Shown here: in pieces, positions 24,863 through 34,400 of the stretch | Position numbering within the stretch: position 1 is the stretch's first letter | How the letters are laid out: the number at the start of each line of letters is the position of its first letter | From: Streptomyces colonosanans | GTDB lineage: Bacteria > Actinomycetota > Actinomycetes > Streptomycetales > Streptomycetaceae | Assembly (NCBI RefSeq): GCF_001866645.1 | Contig: NZ_MLYP01000019.1 | Span: 1 to 41,715, forward strand | Length of the DNA stretch: 41,715 bases | Reading direction: 5' to 3' | Translations under genes and position numbers: made by a program | Notes under the pieces: model-generated | Told to the model about the DNA's origin: nothing | Seen by the model: only the letters and a program-made list of their open reading frames with translations | Database searches by the model: none

Positions 24863-26195
24863 TGAAGCCCATGCCGATGCCATTGGTGATCGAGTAGGTG
24901 AACGGCATCATCAGCATCGTCACGAAGGCCGGGATCGCGATCGTGTGGTCCGCCCAGTCGATCTCCTTGATGGAGTTGGACAGGATCAGGAAGCCGACCG
25001 CCACCAGCGCCGGGGTGGCCGCCTGGGACGGGACCATGGTGGCGACCGGGGTGAGGAAGAGCGCCACCGTGAACAGGGCGCCCGTGACGATGTTCGCGAA
25101 GCCGGTACGCGCACCCTCGCCGACGCCCGCCGTGGACTCCACGAAGCAGGTGGTGGCCGAGGAGGAGCTGGCACCGCCCAGCGCGACCGCGACGCCGTCC
25201 ACGAACAGGACCTTGTTCATACCGGGCATCTCGCCCTGGGCGTTGGTCAGCTTGGCCTCGTCACTGACGCCCATGATCGTGCCCATCGCGTCGAAGAAGC
25301 ACGACAGCAGGACCGTGAAGACGAAGAGGATCCCGGTCAGCACGCCGACCTTGTCGAAACCGCCGAACAGGCTGACCTTGCCGAGCAGGCCGAAGTCGGG
25401 GGTGGCGACCGGGTTGCCCGGCCACTTCGGGACGGTCAGGCCCCAGGACGGGATCTTGGCGACCGAGTTGATGATCAGCGCGAGGACGGTCATCCCGACG
25501 ATGGAGATCAGGATCGCGCCCGGCACCTTGCGGACGATCAGCCCGAAGGTCAGCAGTACACCGAGAACGAAGATCAGGACCGGCCAGCCGACGAGGTGGC
25601 CGTCGCCGCCGAGCTGGAGCGGAACCGTGGTGTGCGCGACGTCCGGGATGCGGCTGACGAAGCCGGAGTCCACGAGACCGATCAGCATGATGAACAGGCC
25701 GATACCGATCGAGATGCCCTTGCGCAGCCCGAGCGGCACGGCGTTCATCACGCGCTCACGCAGGCCGGTGGCGACCAGCAGCATCACCACGAAACCGGCA
25801 AGGACGACCATGCCCATCGCGTCCGGCCAGGACATGCGCGGAGCAAGCTGGAGAGCGACGACCGTGTTCACGCCGAGGCCGGCCGCGAGGGCGATCGGGA
25901 CGTTGCCGATCACACCCATGAGCAGCGTGGTGAAGGCGGCCGTCACGACGGTCGCCGTGACCAGCTGACCGTGGTCGAGCTGATGCCCGTACATGTCCTT
26001 CGCGCTGCCGAGGATGATCGGGTTCAGCACGATGATGTAGGCCATCGCGAAGAAGGTGGCGAAGCCGCCCCGGATCTCGCGGGACAGGGTGCTGCCCCGC
26101 TCGGAGATCTTGAAGAAGCGGTCGAAGGCACCGGACGGGGACGGGGTGCCCGGCTGATCCTGGGCGGGGACCTTGGCGGGGGCCGAGGTGGGCAT
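24744..26195 (-). CDS. NCS2 family purine permease (AzgA/PbuG-type)
   Basis: This 483-residue membrane protein has about 12-14 hydrophobic segments. The N-terminal GGFATFFAMAYIIVLNPIIL and the later FDAMGTIMGV and SSSATTCFVESTAGVGEGARTG (in parts) are signatures of the AzgA subfamily of nucleobase:cation symporters, which take up adenine, guanine or hypoxanthine. ATG 26195 has GAGG six bases upstream; an in-frame extension to 26324 would run over the promoter. The gene has a ~95-nt leader with an inverted repeat. It converges on the RHH gene. Confidence 0.92.
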   Translation of the reverse strand: MPTSAPAKVPAQDQPGTPSPSGAFDRFFKISERGSTLSREIRGGFATFFAMAYIIVLNPIILGSAKDMYGHQLDHGQLVTATVVTAAFTTLLMGVIGNVPIALAAGLGVNTVVALQLAPRMSWPDAMGMVVLAGFVVMLLVATGLRERVMNAVPLGLRKGISIGIGLFIMLIGLVDSGFVSRIPDVAHTTVPLQLGGDGHLVGWPVLIFVLGVLLTFGLIVRKVPGAILISIVGMTVLALIINSVAKIPSWGLTVPKWPGNPVATPDFGLLGKVSLFGGFDKVGVLTGILFVFTVLLSCFFDAMGTIMGVSDEAKLTNAQGEMPGMNKVLFVDGVAVALGGASSSSATTCFVESTAGVGEGARTGFANIVTGALFTVALFLTPVATMVPSQAATPALVAVGFLILSNSIKEIDWADHTIAIPAFVTMLMMPFTYSITNGIGMGFITFVVLRLAAGRGREVPVAMYAVSAVFAFYYLMPALGLT

Positions 26196-26221
26196 GCGAG
26201 ACCTCAATCGGGGGATCTTCA

Positions 26222-26277
26222 GGGGACCTTCAAAACGCGATCGAATCTCACCGTCGACTACACCGGACGAGGTCCCC
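26222..26277 (-). promoter_or_regulatory. Inverted repeat in the purine permease leader
   Basis: GGGGACCT (26222-26229) and AGGTCCCC (26270-26277) are perfect 8-bp complements within the predicted 5' leader, enclosing 40 nt. They could close a stem in the mRNA. No known purine riboswitch core was recognised. Confidence 0.35.
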
Positions 26278-26295
26278 CATGCCTCTCTTGGTGGT

Positions 26296-26324
26296 TTCGT
26301 ACGAACAAAGGTGGCCAGACTCAA
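26296..26324 (-). promoter_or_regulatory. Predicted promoter of the purine permease gene
   Basis: On the minus strand TTGAGT (26324-26319) and TACGAA (26301-26296) are separated by 17 bp, close to the vegetative consensus. The -10 lies within a perfect 10-bp palindrome, TTCGTACGAA (26296-26305), which could be an operator. Confidence 0.5.
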
Positions 26325-26442
26325 ACGGTTTCAGTATGAACATATGAGGCCGAGATCGCTATCTCCGCGCGTAGACCCTTGGCACGCACGGGTCGTCCGG
26401 GGTCGGCTCCTCGCAGCTGCGCCCTCCTCGTAAGCTGGCCGC

Positions 26443-26694
26443 ATGACGAAGTGGACCCCCAAGCACGAGGCGCCGGAGCCCCTTGAGGGCCCCGTGGTCG
26501 CCACCATCACCGGCGGCACGATCCTCTGGTTCGTCCTCTTCCTGGTCCAGCTCCCGTTCTACGGCTGGTTCGACACCCACGGACACGCCTGGTGGCTGTG
26601 GACCTGCCTGGCGGGCGCCGGCCTCGGCTGCATCGGCATCTGGTACGTGCGCAGGCGCGACGCCGCGATCAAGCGGGCCGCCGCCGCGCAGTAG
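26443..26694 (+). CDS. DUF2530 small membrane protein
   Basis: This 83-residue protein has a charged N-terminus (KWTPKHEAPEPLEGP), two hydrophobic segments (about 21-40 and 49-67) and a basic tail RRRDAAIKRAAAAQ. This is the DUF2530 family pattern, an actinobacterial membrane protein of unknown role. TAAGCT (26431-26436) lies six bases before the ATG, giving a leaderless start. The P-type ATPase gene follows 118 bp downstream with its own -10, so the two need not share a transcript. Confidence 0.88.
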   Translation: MTKWTPKHEAPEPLEGPVVATITGGTILWFVLFLVQLPFYGWFDTHGHAWWLWTCLAGAGLGCIGIWYVRRRDAAIKRAAAAQ

Positions 26695-26812
26695 ACACAG
26701 CCGACGCTCGCGCTCCCGCGTACCACCACCGCACGAGACCTGCTCCTTCCCTGGTCGGATCTTTGGGACCCTCGACGGGTGAAGGCCCATATCGCCACGT
26801 ACCGTCGAATGC

Positions 26813-29206
26813 ATGAAGCACATCGACGCGGGCGCCGAGCTCGATCCCGTGCACCCCGCCCCCGTGCCGGAGCCGACGCGGGGACTGTCCGCAGCCGAGG
26901 TGGCCGAGCGGGTTGCGCGTGGCCAGATCAATGACGTACCCGTCCGCAGCAGCCGGTCCCTTGGCGAGATCGTCCGGGCGAACGTCTTCACCCGCTTCAA
27001 CGCGATCATCGGTGCGCTCTGGCTGATCATGCTGTTCGTGGCGCCGTTCCAGGACAGCCTGTTCGGGTACGTGATCATCGCCAACACCGGGATCGGCATC
27101 ATCCAGGAGTGGCGCGCCAAGAAGACCCTGGACTCGCTCGCGGTGATCGGCGAGGTGCGGCCGATGGTGCGCCGGGACGGGGTGGCCGCCGAGATCGGTA
27201 CGTCCGAGATCGTGCTGGACGACATCATCGAGATCGGCCCCGGCGACAAGGTCGTGGTCGACGGCGTGTGCGTCGAGGCCGACGGACTGGAGATCGACGA
27301 GTCGCTGCTGACCGGTGAGGCCGACCCCGTCGTCAAACAGGCCGGCGACCCCGTCATGTCGGGCAGCTTCGTGGTCGCCGGCGGCGGGGCGTTCCGGGCC
27401 ACCAAGGTGGGCCGACAGGCGTACGCAGCCCAGTTGGCCGAGGAGGCGAGCCGCTTCACCCTCGTCGACTCCGAGCTGCGCACCGGTATCTCCACGATCC
27501 TCAAGTACGTGACGTGGATGATGATCCCGACCGCGCTGGGCCTGGTCATCAGCCAGCTGGTGGCCAAGCAGCACGGCTTCAAGGACTCGGTCGCCCGGAC
27601 GGTCGGCGGCATCGTGCCGATGGTCCCCGAGGGACTCGTCCTGCTGACCTCCGTGGCCTTCGCCATCGGCGTCATACGGCTGGGCCGCCGGCAGGTCCTC
27701 GTCCAGGAGCTGCCCGCCATCGAGGGGCTCGCCCGCGTCGACACCGTCTGCCTGGACAAGACGGGCACGCTCACCGAGGGCGGCATGGACGTCAGCGAGC
27801 TGCGGACGCTGCAGGGCGCCGACGAGACGTACGTACGCAAGGTCCTCGGCGCGCTCGGCGAATCGGACCCGCGTCCCAACGCCTCCCTCCAGGCGATCAT
27901 CGACGCCTACCCGGACAGCGAGGACTGGCGCTGCACCGAGGCGCTGCCCTTCTCCTCCGCCCGGAAGTACAGCGGCGCCTCCTTCAGCGAGGGCGACGGC
28001 GAGTCCAGTACCTGGCTGCTCGGCGCCCCGGACGTCCTGCTGGGACCCGACGACCCGGCCCTGGCCGAAACCGGGCGGCTCAACGAGCAGGGGCTGCGCG
28101 TGCTGCTGCTGGCCCGCGCCACCCGCGACCTGGACGACTCCAAGGTCAAGGACGGCGCCCGGCCCACCGCCCTCGTCGTCCTGGAACAGCGGCTGCGCCC
28201 GGACGCCGCCGACACGCTGCGCTACTTCGCCGAGCAGAACGTGCGCGCCAAGGTGATCTCCGGCGACAACGCGGTGTCGGTGGGCGCGGTGGCCGGGAAG
28301 CTGGGCCTGTCCGGCGAGGTCCTGGACGCCCGCCGGTTGCCCTCCAATCAGGCGGAGATGGCGAAGTCGCTGGACAAGGGCACCGTGTTCGGGCGGGTCA
28401 CCCCCCAGCAGAAGCGGGACATGGTGGGCGCGCTGCAGTCACGCGGGCACACGGTCGCGATGACCGGCGACGGCGTGAACGACGTGCTCGCCCTCAAGGA
28501 CGCCGACATCGGTGTCTCGATGGGTTCGGGCTCGGAGGCGACCCGCGCGGTGGCCCAGATCGTGCTGCTCGACAACAGCTTCGCGACGCTGCCGTCGGTG
28601 GTCGGCGAGGGTCGGCGGGTGATCGGGAACATCACCCGGGTCGCCACGCTCTTCCTGGTGAAGACCGTGTACTCGGTGCTGCTGGCGCTCCTGGTCGTGG
28701 TCTCGCAGGTGGAGTACCCGTTCCTGCCCCGGCACCTGACGCTGCTGTCGACCCTGACGATCGGCGTCCCGGCCTTCTTCCTGGCGCTGGCCCCCAACAA
28801 GGAACGCGCGAAACCCCACTTCGTACGGCGGGTGATGCGGTACTCGATCCCGGGCGGGGTCGTGGCGGGGGCCGCCACCTTCGTCACGTATCTGATCGCC
28901 CGCCGCCACTACTCGGGCCCGGGTGCACTGGAGGCGCAGACCAGCGCGGCCACCCTCACCCTGTTCCTGATCTCGTTGTGGGTGCTGGCGATCATCGCCC
29001 GGCCCTACACCTGGTGGCGGGTCGGGCTGGTGACCGCGATGGGCGTGGCGTTCCTGTTCGTCCTGGCCGTGCCGTCGCTGCAGAACTTCTTCGCACTGAA
29101 GCTGGTCGGGGTGACGATCCCGTGGGTCGCGGTGGGCATCGCGGCGGTGGCGGCGGCCGTCCTGGAGTTCCTGTGGAAGTGGGTCGACCGCCGCTTCCCC
29201 GCCTGA
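26813..29206 (+). CDS. HAD-superfamily P-type cation-translocating ATPase (CtpE-like)
   Basis: The 797-residue pump shows the actuator loop TGEA (167-170), the membrane motif PEGL (272-275), the phosphorylation site DKTGTLTEGG with D315, and the hinge TGDGVND (551-557). About ten membrane segments are present, six of them after residue ~590. VPEGLVLLTSVAFAIGV and the order of segments resemble mycobacterial CtpE, a calcium-uptake ATPase; calcium is thus the best guess. TGEA replaces the usual TGES of the dephosphorylation loop. The ATG follows TACCGT (26800-26805) by seven bases with no ribosome site, a leaderless pattern. A terminator follows at once. Confidence 0.93.
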   Translation: MKHIDAGAELDPVHPAPVPEPTRGLSAAEVAERVARGQINDVPVRSSRSLGEIVRANVFTRFNAIIGALWLIMLFVAPFQDSLFGYVIIANTGIGIIQEWRAKKTLDSLAVIGEVRPMVRRDGVAAEIGTSEIVLDDIIEIGPGDKVVVDGVCVEADGLEIDESLLTGEADPVVKQAGDPVMSGSFVVAGGGAFRATKVGRQAYAAQLAEEASRFTLVDSELRTGISTILKYVTWMMIPTALGLVISQLVAKQHGFKDSVARTVGGIVPMVPEGLVLLTSVAFAIGVIRLGRRQVLVQELPAIEGLARVDTVCLDKTGTLTEGGMDVSELRTLQGADETYVRKVLGALGESDPRPNASLQAIIDAYPDSEDWRCTEALPFSSARKYSGASFSEGDGESSTWLLGAPDVLLGPDDPALAETGRLNEQGLRVLLLARATRDLDDSKVKDGARPTALVVLEQRLRPDAADTLRYFAEQNVRAKVISGDNAVSVGAVAGKLGLSGEVLDARRLPSNQAEMAKSLDKGTVFGRVTPQQKRDMVGALQSRGHTVAMTGDGVNDVLALKDADIGVSMGSGSEATRAVAQIVLLDNSFATLPSVVGEGRRVIGNITRVATLFLVKTVYSVLLALLVVVSQVEYPFLPRHLTLLSTLTIGVPAFFLALAPNKERAKPHFVRRVMRYSIPGGVVAGAATFVTYLIARRHYSGPGALEAQTSAATLTLFLISLWVLAIIARPYTWWRVGLVTAMGVAFLFVLAVPSLQNFFALKLVGVTIPWVAVGIAAVAAAVLEFLWKWVDRRFPA

Positions 29207-29210
29207 GGGA

Positions 29211-29236
29211 AAGCACCCCCCTCCGGGGGGGTGCTT
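29211..29236. terminator. Hairpin terminator between convergent genes
   Basis: AAGCACCCCCC (29211-29221) pairs perfectly with GGGGGGTGCTT (29226-29236) around a 4-nt loop. It starts five bases after the P-type ATPase stop codon and faces the secreted protein gene. Confidence 0.88.
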
Positions 29237-29243
29237 CGCGCGG

Positions 29244-30161
29244 TTACTTCACGACGACGTAGTCAGCCGCGGCCTTGACCGCTGGGGTGGTCGAGGTGCC
29301 CGCGAAGACGTAGCGGTAGTAGCCGCTCCCGGTCGCCTTGACCGTGGTCTTCAGGTTTCCGGTGCTGCTGGTCTTGATGGTCTTGAGCGTGGTGTAGGTG
29401 TGGCTGCCCTTCTTGCAGAACTGCAGCTGCACCGACTGGAGGCCGTAGCCCGCGTACTTCCGGGTCTCCCAGTTGGCGCGGGTCAGCTTGCCCGTCACCG
29501 TGAGGGTGCCGCCCTTCTTCACCGGCTCGGGAGCCGCGTCGACCGTCAGCTGGGAGTTGCGCTGGATGAGCGTGGAGCCGAGGCCGCCCTTGTCGGCGAA
29601 GCCGACCTTGGAGAAGTCCGGTGCGCTCTTGGTCTGCTCGCCGTTCCAGGCGAGGGCGAGGGCGCCGGCCCTCCAGGTGCCCGCTTCCGCGTTGTCCAGT
29701 TCGTGGTAGGCCGGGTGAACGTCGACGTTGCCCTTGCAGGTGGCCACGGTCGACGAGGTGGCGGTGCAGGTGGCGCCCTTGTCGCTGAAGAGGATGTTGC
29801 TCGGGTTGTCGAAGGAGCCCTTGTAGAGGTACGCCTCGGTTTCGAAGTCGGACGCCTTGATGTTGACGTCAGCACCGTGCGTCAGGGTGTACGAGACCGG
29901 GATCGCCACGTTGTTGGTCGTGCCGACCTTGTAGGCCTTGCCTATCTTGAGGTTGGAGAAGGTGACGTTCAGGTCGTACGGCGTGCCGGGGTCGGCGGCG
30001 GCGCTGAACGCGGTCTTGCCGTGCGCGGCCGAGGCGGCCTCGCGGACCTTGGCGACGTCCGCGCGGAAGGACGCGTGACCGTCGGCCTGCGCGGCCGGGA
30101 CGGCGAAGGCGGAAAGGGCCAGGGCGCCGGAGACGGCAGCCACAGTGGCACGAATACGCAT
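29244..30161 (-). CDS. Secreted protein of unknown function, tandem copy A
   Basis: The 305-residue product has a Sec signal peptide (basic MRIR, hydrophobic core, AQA cleavage after about residue 26). The mature part has a middle region with a CTATSSTVATC cysteine pair, likely a disulfide, and a C-terminal ~100-residue beta-rich part (KKGGTLTVTGKL, then YYRYVFAGTSTTPAV) that looks like an Ig-like sandwich. The RBS GGGGGAA precedes the ATG. The paralogue at 30352-31272 shares an identical signal peptide and a near-identical C-terminal domain, while the middle differs (for example HPAYHELDN versus YPARGELVN). I do not recognise a function; an extracellular or surface-associated protein is likely. 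Confidence 0.87.
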   Translation of the reverse strand: MRIRATVAAVSGALALSAFAVPAAQADGHASFRADVAKVREAASAAHGKTAFSAAADPGTPYDLNVTFSNLKIGKAYKVGTTNNVAIPVSYTLTHGADVNIKASDFETEAYLYKGSFDNPSNILFSDKGATCTATSSTVATCKGNVDVHPAYHELDNAEAGTWRAGALALAWNGEQTKSAPDFSKVGFADKGGLGSTLIQRNSQLTVDAAPEPVKKGGTLTVTGKLTRANWETRKYAGYGLQSVQLQFCKKGSHTYTTLKTIKTSSTGNLKTTVKATGSGYYRYVFAGTSTTPAVKAAADYVVVK

Positions 30162-30174
30162 AGGTGTTCCCCCA
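30006..30174. repeat. Copy 1 of an identical 169-bp block
   Basis: These 169 bases are identical to 31117-31285 by reading both side by side. The block spans the RBS, signal peptide and first ~50 codons of the two secreted-protein genes. Identity stops abruptly on both sides. Confidence 0.9.
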
Positions 30175-30299
30175 CGCTGGAGGGGCCCACGGTCGACTTC
30201 ACATGGGCCCGAAGTGTCTGCGGAGTCTGTTGACTCATGTGATGAGACTGTGAATGCGGGGGAGTGGTTGCACGGAGCGCTGATCTTTTCGCCTTAGGT

Positions 30300-30334
30300 G
30301 CGGGTTCCCGCGCCCGGGCGGGCACGGGAACCGC
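30300..30334 (-). terminator. Hairpin terminator of secreted protein copy B
   Basis: GCGGGTTCCCG (30300-30310) pairs with CGGGAACCGC (30325-30334) with one bulged G. It lies 18 nt past the stop of copy B and upstream of the promoter region of copy A, so the two genes are probably separate transcripts. Confidence 0.65.
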
Positions 30335-30351
30335 AGGACGACTACGTCACC

Positions 30352-31272
30352 TCACTTGACGGCGACGTAGTCAGCCGTGGACGCGACCGCCGGGGTGGTC
30401 GAGGCGCCTGCGAAGACGTAGCGGTAGTAGCCGCTCCCGGTCGCCTTGACCGTGGTCTTCAGGTTTCCGGTGCTGCCGCTCTTGATGGTCTTGAGCGTGG
30501 TGTAGGTGTGGCTGCCCTTCTTGCAGAACTGCAGCTGCACCGACTGGAGGCCGTAGCCCGCGTACTTCCGGGTCTCCCAGTTGGCGCGGGTCAGCTTGCC
30601 CGTCACCGTGAGGGTCCCGCCCTTCTTCACCGGCTCCGGCGACGCGTCCACGGTCAGCCGGGAGTAGCGCTGGATGAGCGTGGAGCCGAGGCCGCCCTTG
30701 TCGGCGAAGCCGACCTTGGACATGTCCGGGGTGTCCTTGTCCAGTTGGCCGTTCCACTGGACGGCGAGGGCGCCGGCCTTCCAGGAGCCTGCGTCCGCAT
30801 TGACCAGCTCGCCGCGGGCCGGGTAGAGGCCGATGTTGCCCTTGCAGGTGGCGGTGGTCGCCGAGGTGGCGGCGCAGGTGGCGGGGTCGTCGCTGATGAT
30901 CGCATTGCTCGGGTCGTCGAAGGAGCCCTTGTAGATGTACGGGCCGCTGAGGAAGTCGGAAGCGGCGGTGTCGACGTCCGCGCCGTGCGTCAGGGTGTAC
31001 GACACCGGGATCATCACGCGGTTGGTCGTGCCGACCTTGTACGCCTTGCCGATCTTGAGGTTGGAGAAGGTGACGTTCAGCTGGTACGGCACGCCGGGGG
31101 TCGCGGCGGAAGCGCCGAACGCGGTCTTGCCGTGCGCGGCCGAGGCGGCCTCGCGGACCTTGGCGACGTCCGCGCGGAAGGACGCGTGACCGTCGGCCTG
31201 CGCGGCCGGGACGGCGAAGGCGGAAAGGGCCAGGGCGCCGGAGACGGCAGCCACAGTGGCACGAATACGCAT
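30352..31272 (-). CDS. Secreted protein of unknown function, tandem copy B
   Basis: A 306-residue paralogue of the downstream gene at 29244-30161, with the same architecture: identical signal peptide and RBS, a diverged middle region with CAATSATTATC, and a C-terminal beta domain differing from copy A at only a few residues (GSSTG for a SSSTG-like turn; ASTTP for TSTTP). The duplication looks ancient in the middle but homogenised at both ends, as expected for gene conversion. Function unknown. It has its own upstream intergenic region (31286-31330) and its own terminator. Confidence 0.87.
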   Translation of the reverse strand: MRIRATVAAVSGALALSAFAVPAAQADGHASFRADVAKVREAASAAHGKTAFGASAATPGVPYQLNVTFSNLKIGKAYKVGTTNRVMIPVSYTLTHGADVDTAASDFLSGPYIYKGSFDDPSNAIISDDPATCAATSATTATCKGNIGLYPARGELVNADAGSWKAGALAVQWNGQLDKDTPDMSKVGFADKGGLGSTLIQRYSRLTVDASPEPVKKGGTLTVTGKLTRANWETRKYAGYGLQSVQLQFCKKGSHTYTTLKTIKSGSTGNLKTTVKATGSGYYRYVFAGASTTPAVASTADYVAVK

Positions 31273-31285
31273 AGGTGTTCCCCCA
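31117..31285. repeat. Copy 2 of the identical 169-bp block
   Basis: The partner of 30006-30174 at an offset of 1111 bp, covering the RBS, signal peptide and start of secreted protein copy B. Confidence 0.9.
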
Positions 31286-31330
31286 GTTCGGAAGGGGCAC
31301 GCGAGGCGACATATCGGCTACCGCGTGCCC

Positions 31331-31370
31331 GTCTGTCTCTGTAGAACCCGTGGGCTCTACAGAGACAGAC
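31331..31370 (-). terminator. Strong hairpin terminator after the sacsin-like gene
   Basis: Positions 31331-31345 and 31356-31370 are perfect 15-bp arms of mixed, less GC-rich sequence; CCC/GGG near the loop extends the stem after one mismatch. It lies about 60 nt beyond the stop of the 1057-residue protein gene and before the secreted-protein gene. Confidence 0.85.
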
Positions 31371-31428
31371 CCGTCGCGGAAATGAAGAGTTGTACGACTA
31401 TCGGATGTTGTTTCGCGGAATCCGACGT

Positions 31429-34400
31429 TCAGTCGAACCAGCGGTCCCGGGCCAGTTCCTCCGTGCGGGACGGGTCCTCCAGCAGGGCGGCGACTTCGAA
31501 GCGGCGCGGCCACTGGCCCGTCGCCCAGGCGAGCCCCGCCGCGACGCCCTCCAGGGTGGCGGCATGCAGCACACCGTCCGGCGTGAGCCGCCAGTCGATC
31601 TCCACACCGTCGACGACGAGTTCCTCGTGTTCGGTGTACGACGCCGGGGTCACCGGTCCGAGCAGGACCCGTACCGACTCCGGTACATCGTGCTCGACTC
31701 CCTCGGAGGTCACCTCGCCCGTCACCGACTCGCTCAGCCGCCGCACCTGGAACAGCTCGGCGAGGTCGGCGGCCCGCGCGGGGCGGACCGGCAGCAGCGG
31801 AACGCCCTCGGTGAAGGGCAGCAGGTCCGGGGAGTCGACGACCACGGCATCGGCCGCGTCCACGACGGTCACCCGGCCGTCGACGACCGCGCGCAGCTCG
31901 TCCGGCAGGGTCACCTGCTCCGGGTCGAGGTCGGCCAGCGCGCTGTAGAGGGCGTGCAACTGGGCGGCGGAGACGTGACGTTGCGGGTCGCCGAGCCGCT
32001 CGAGCAGCTCGGCGGCGCCACCGGGCTCGTCGAGGAGCGCGGCGACCGAGGTCCGTACGCCGAGGGCCCGCAGCACCTGCTCGTCGTCGAACCCGGCGGC
32101 GTCGGCCTCCTCGTACAGGCCGTGCAGCAGCGGGTCGCCGCCGGCGGCGCGCAGGCCGGCGGGACGGCGGCCACCGAGGACGGGGTGGCCGCGCAACCAC
32201 CAGGCGGTGTACGGCCGTACGACCTCGTGGGTGCCGTCCGGCAGCAGGATCCGCACGGGCTGGGTGAGCGCGTCGCGCAGCGGGGGCTGGGAGAGCAGGG
32301 CGAGGGCCTGCGGCCAGCGGTCGTCGTCGACGAGGTCGAGGTCGCGCACGGACACGATCTCGGTGGCCACCGGCGGTACCGGAGTGTCGGGCAGCCGGTC
32401 CAGGACGTCCTCGCACCACACGTCGACGGCGTCCAGCAGCCCGATGTCGTCGGGTTCGGCGAAGTCCGAGTCGCGGGGCTCCAGTTCGTCCGGGTCGAGG
32501 ACGACGTCGGTGGCGCGGACGAGACCGAAGCCGGCGAGCACGCCGCAGGCGGTCAGCGGCTGTCCGCCCCAGCGCTCGGCCAGTTCGGCGTCCACGAAGG
32601 CGAGTTCACCCTCCCGCATGACGCTCGCGAACGGGCTGCCGGGCAGGACGAGTTCACCGGCGGGCGCGAGTTCGCCGTCCTCGTCGGGCAGGGCGAGGGC
32701 GCCGAGCCAGGGCTCGTCACCAGGTTCGAGGCCCGCCTCGCGGGCGAGGGCGAGCACGGTGTCGGCCAACTCGTCTGCGTCCAGGCCCTCCTGGTCCCAG
32801 CCGGGGCCCTCGTCCTCCAGGGAGGCGGCGACGGCGGCCCGCACCTGCGGGGTGGTGAGTACGGCGCGCGGAGTGGCAGGCAGAGCGCCGAGCTTCTCCA
32901 GGAGCGGGTGGACGGCGTCCGGGTGGGCGACCTTCAGGCCCAGCCGGACGAGGGCGTCGGGAGCCACCGGCGGCCCGTCGAAGGTCGGCAGCAGGACCTG
33001 CCGGGGACCGATGGTCGTACGCGCTCCCCCCGCGCCGAACGCCTCGGAGGAATCCCCGGCGAGCGGCACCGGCAGCCCGGACAGCCGGTCGGGGTCGACC
33101 CCGGCCAGGCTGTCGTACAGCCGCCACCACCAGTCGGGCTCCTTCTCCAGACCCGCGAGCCGGTCGACCGCCTCGGTCAGCGGCACCCGGGCAACACCCA
33201 GCGTCCGCAGCTCCACCCGGCGTTCGAGGCCCGCGGGCAGCAGGCTGGGCAGCACCTCGGCGAGGACCCGCACGGTCTCGGCACCGGCTCCCTCGACGAT
33301 CTCGGCGTCACGGGGGCGCAGCGCCTCGGGCAACTCGGAGTCGTCGCCGGGCTCGTTCGCGGGCGGCAGGAAGGCGGTGCGCGGCAGCCGGTCGAGGACG
33401 GCCCGGCGCAGGGCGCCGTCCAGTTCGCCCTTGCCCAGCGGGCCCGGGACCAGGTCGATGACGCCCGGTGTCACCGGGTGCCAGTCGGCGAGGAGTTCGG
33501 TGTACGCGTCGGCGGCACGCTCGACCAGGAAGTCGGTGAGCGGGCCGGGAGCGGCGTGACGGCGGCTCGGGTCCAGCGGGAACGAGGCGATCAGCAGGGC
33601 GGGCACACCGAGCACCTCGTCGCTGGGGGTCGGCGCGTGCACGACCGGCGCGGTACGCGGCCGGGCCGGGGTGCCGTCGGTGTCGACGGGGGCGGCCCAG
33701 GTGACGGACCAGTGAGGACGCAGCCGCTCCTCGACCGGGCGGTCGGCGAGGAGGTCCGGGGTGAGGGCGCCGTGCCGGGAGACGGTCCGCCAGCGGGTGG
33801 TGCCGGTGGGGGTCCCCCCGCTCGAGCGGAGCCGGGAGTCCTCGATGACGGTGTCGGCGCCGTCGGTGCGGCGGCGCAGGGTGCGGGGCGCCCGGTCGCC
33901 GGTCTCGACGACGACCTCCTCGAGACCGGGCAGGGCCAGCAGGAGCGCGTCGTCGACCGCGCCGAGGAGCCGCTCGGCGAGGTCCTCGGCGGCGGTGTCG
34001 CGCAGCGGGAGGATCACGGCGGTGTCGTACGGGTCCGGGGCGGTGCCCTCGGCGGCGAACGGCAGCCGCAGCAGCGGTACGTGCCCGTCGCGGCGGCGGA
34101 TCTCGTCGCCGAGGCCGGGGCTGTGCCGGGCGGTCTCGGTGGCCAGCTCACGGGCCTCGGCCAGGGACCAGCGGACGCCGCCGTGCCGGCCGACGACGGC
34201 GGGTTCGTCGCTGACCGCGAGGACGGCGGCGAAGCCGACGCCGAAGCGGCCGACGGCGTGTTCGTGGGTGTCACGCTTGGCGGAGGCCCGCAGGGTGGAC
34301 AGCGACTCGACGCCCACCGCGTCGAGGGGCGCGCCGGTGTTGGCGGCGACGAGCACGCCGTCGCGGAGAGTGAGCCGGAGCCGTCCGGGCACCTTCGCCC

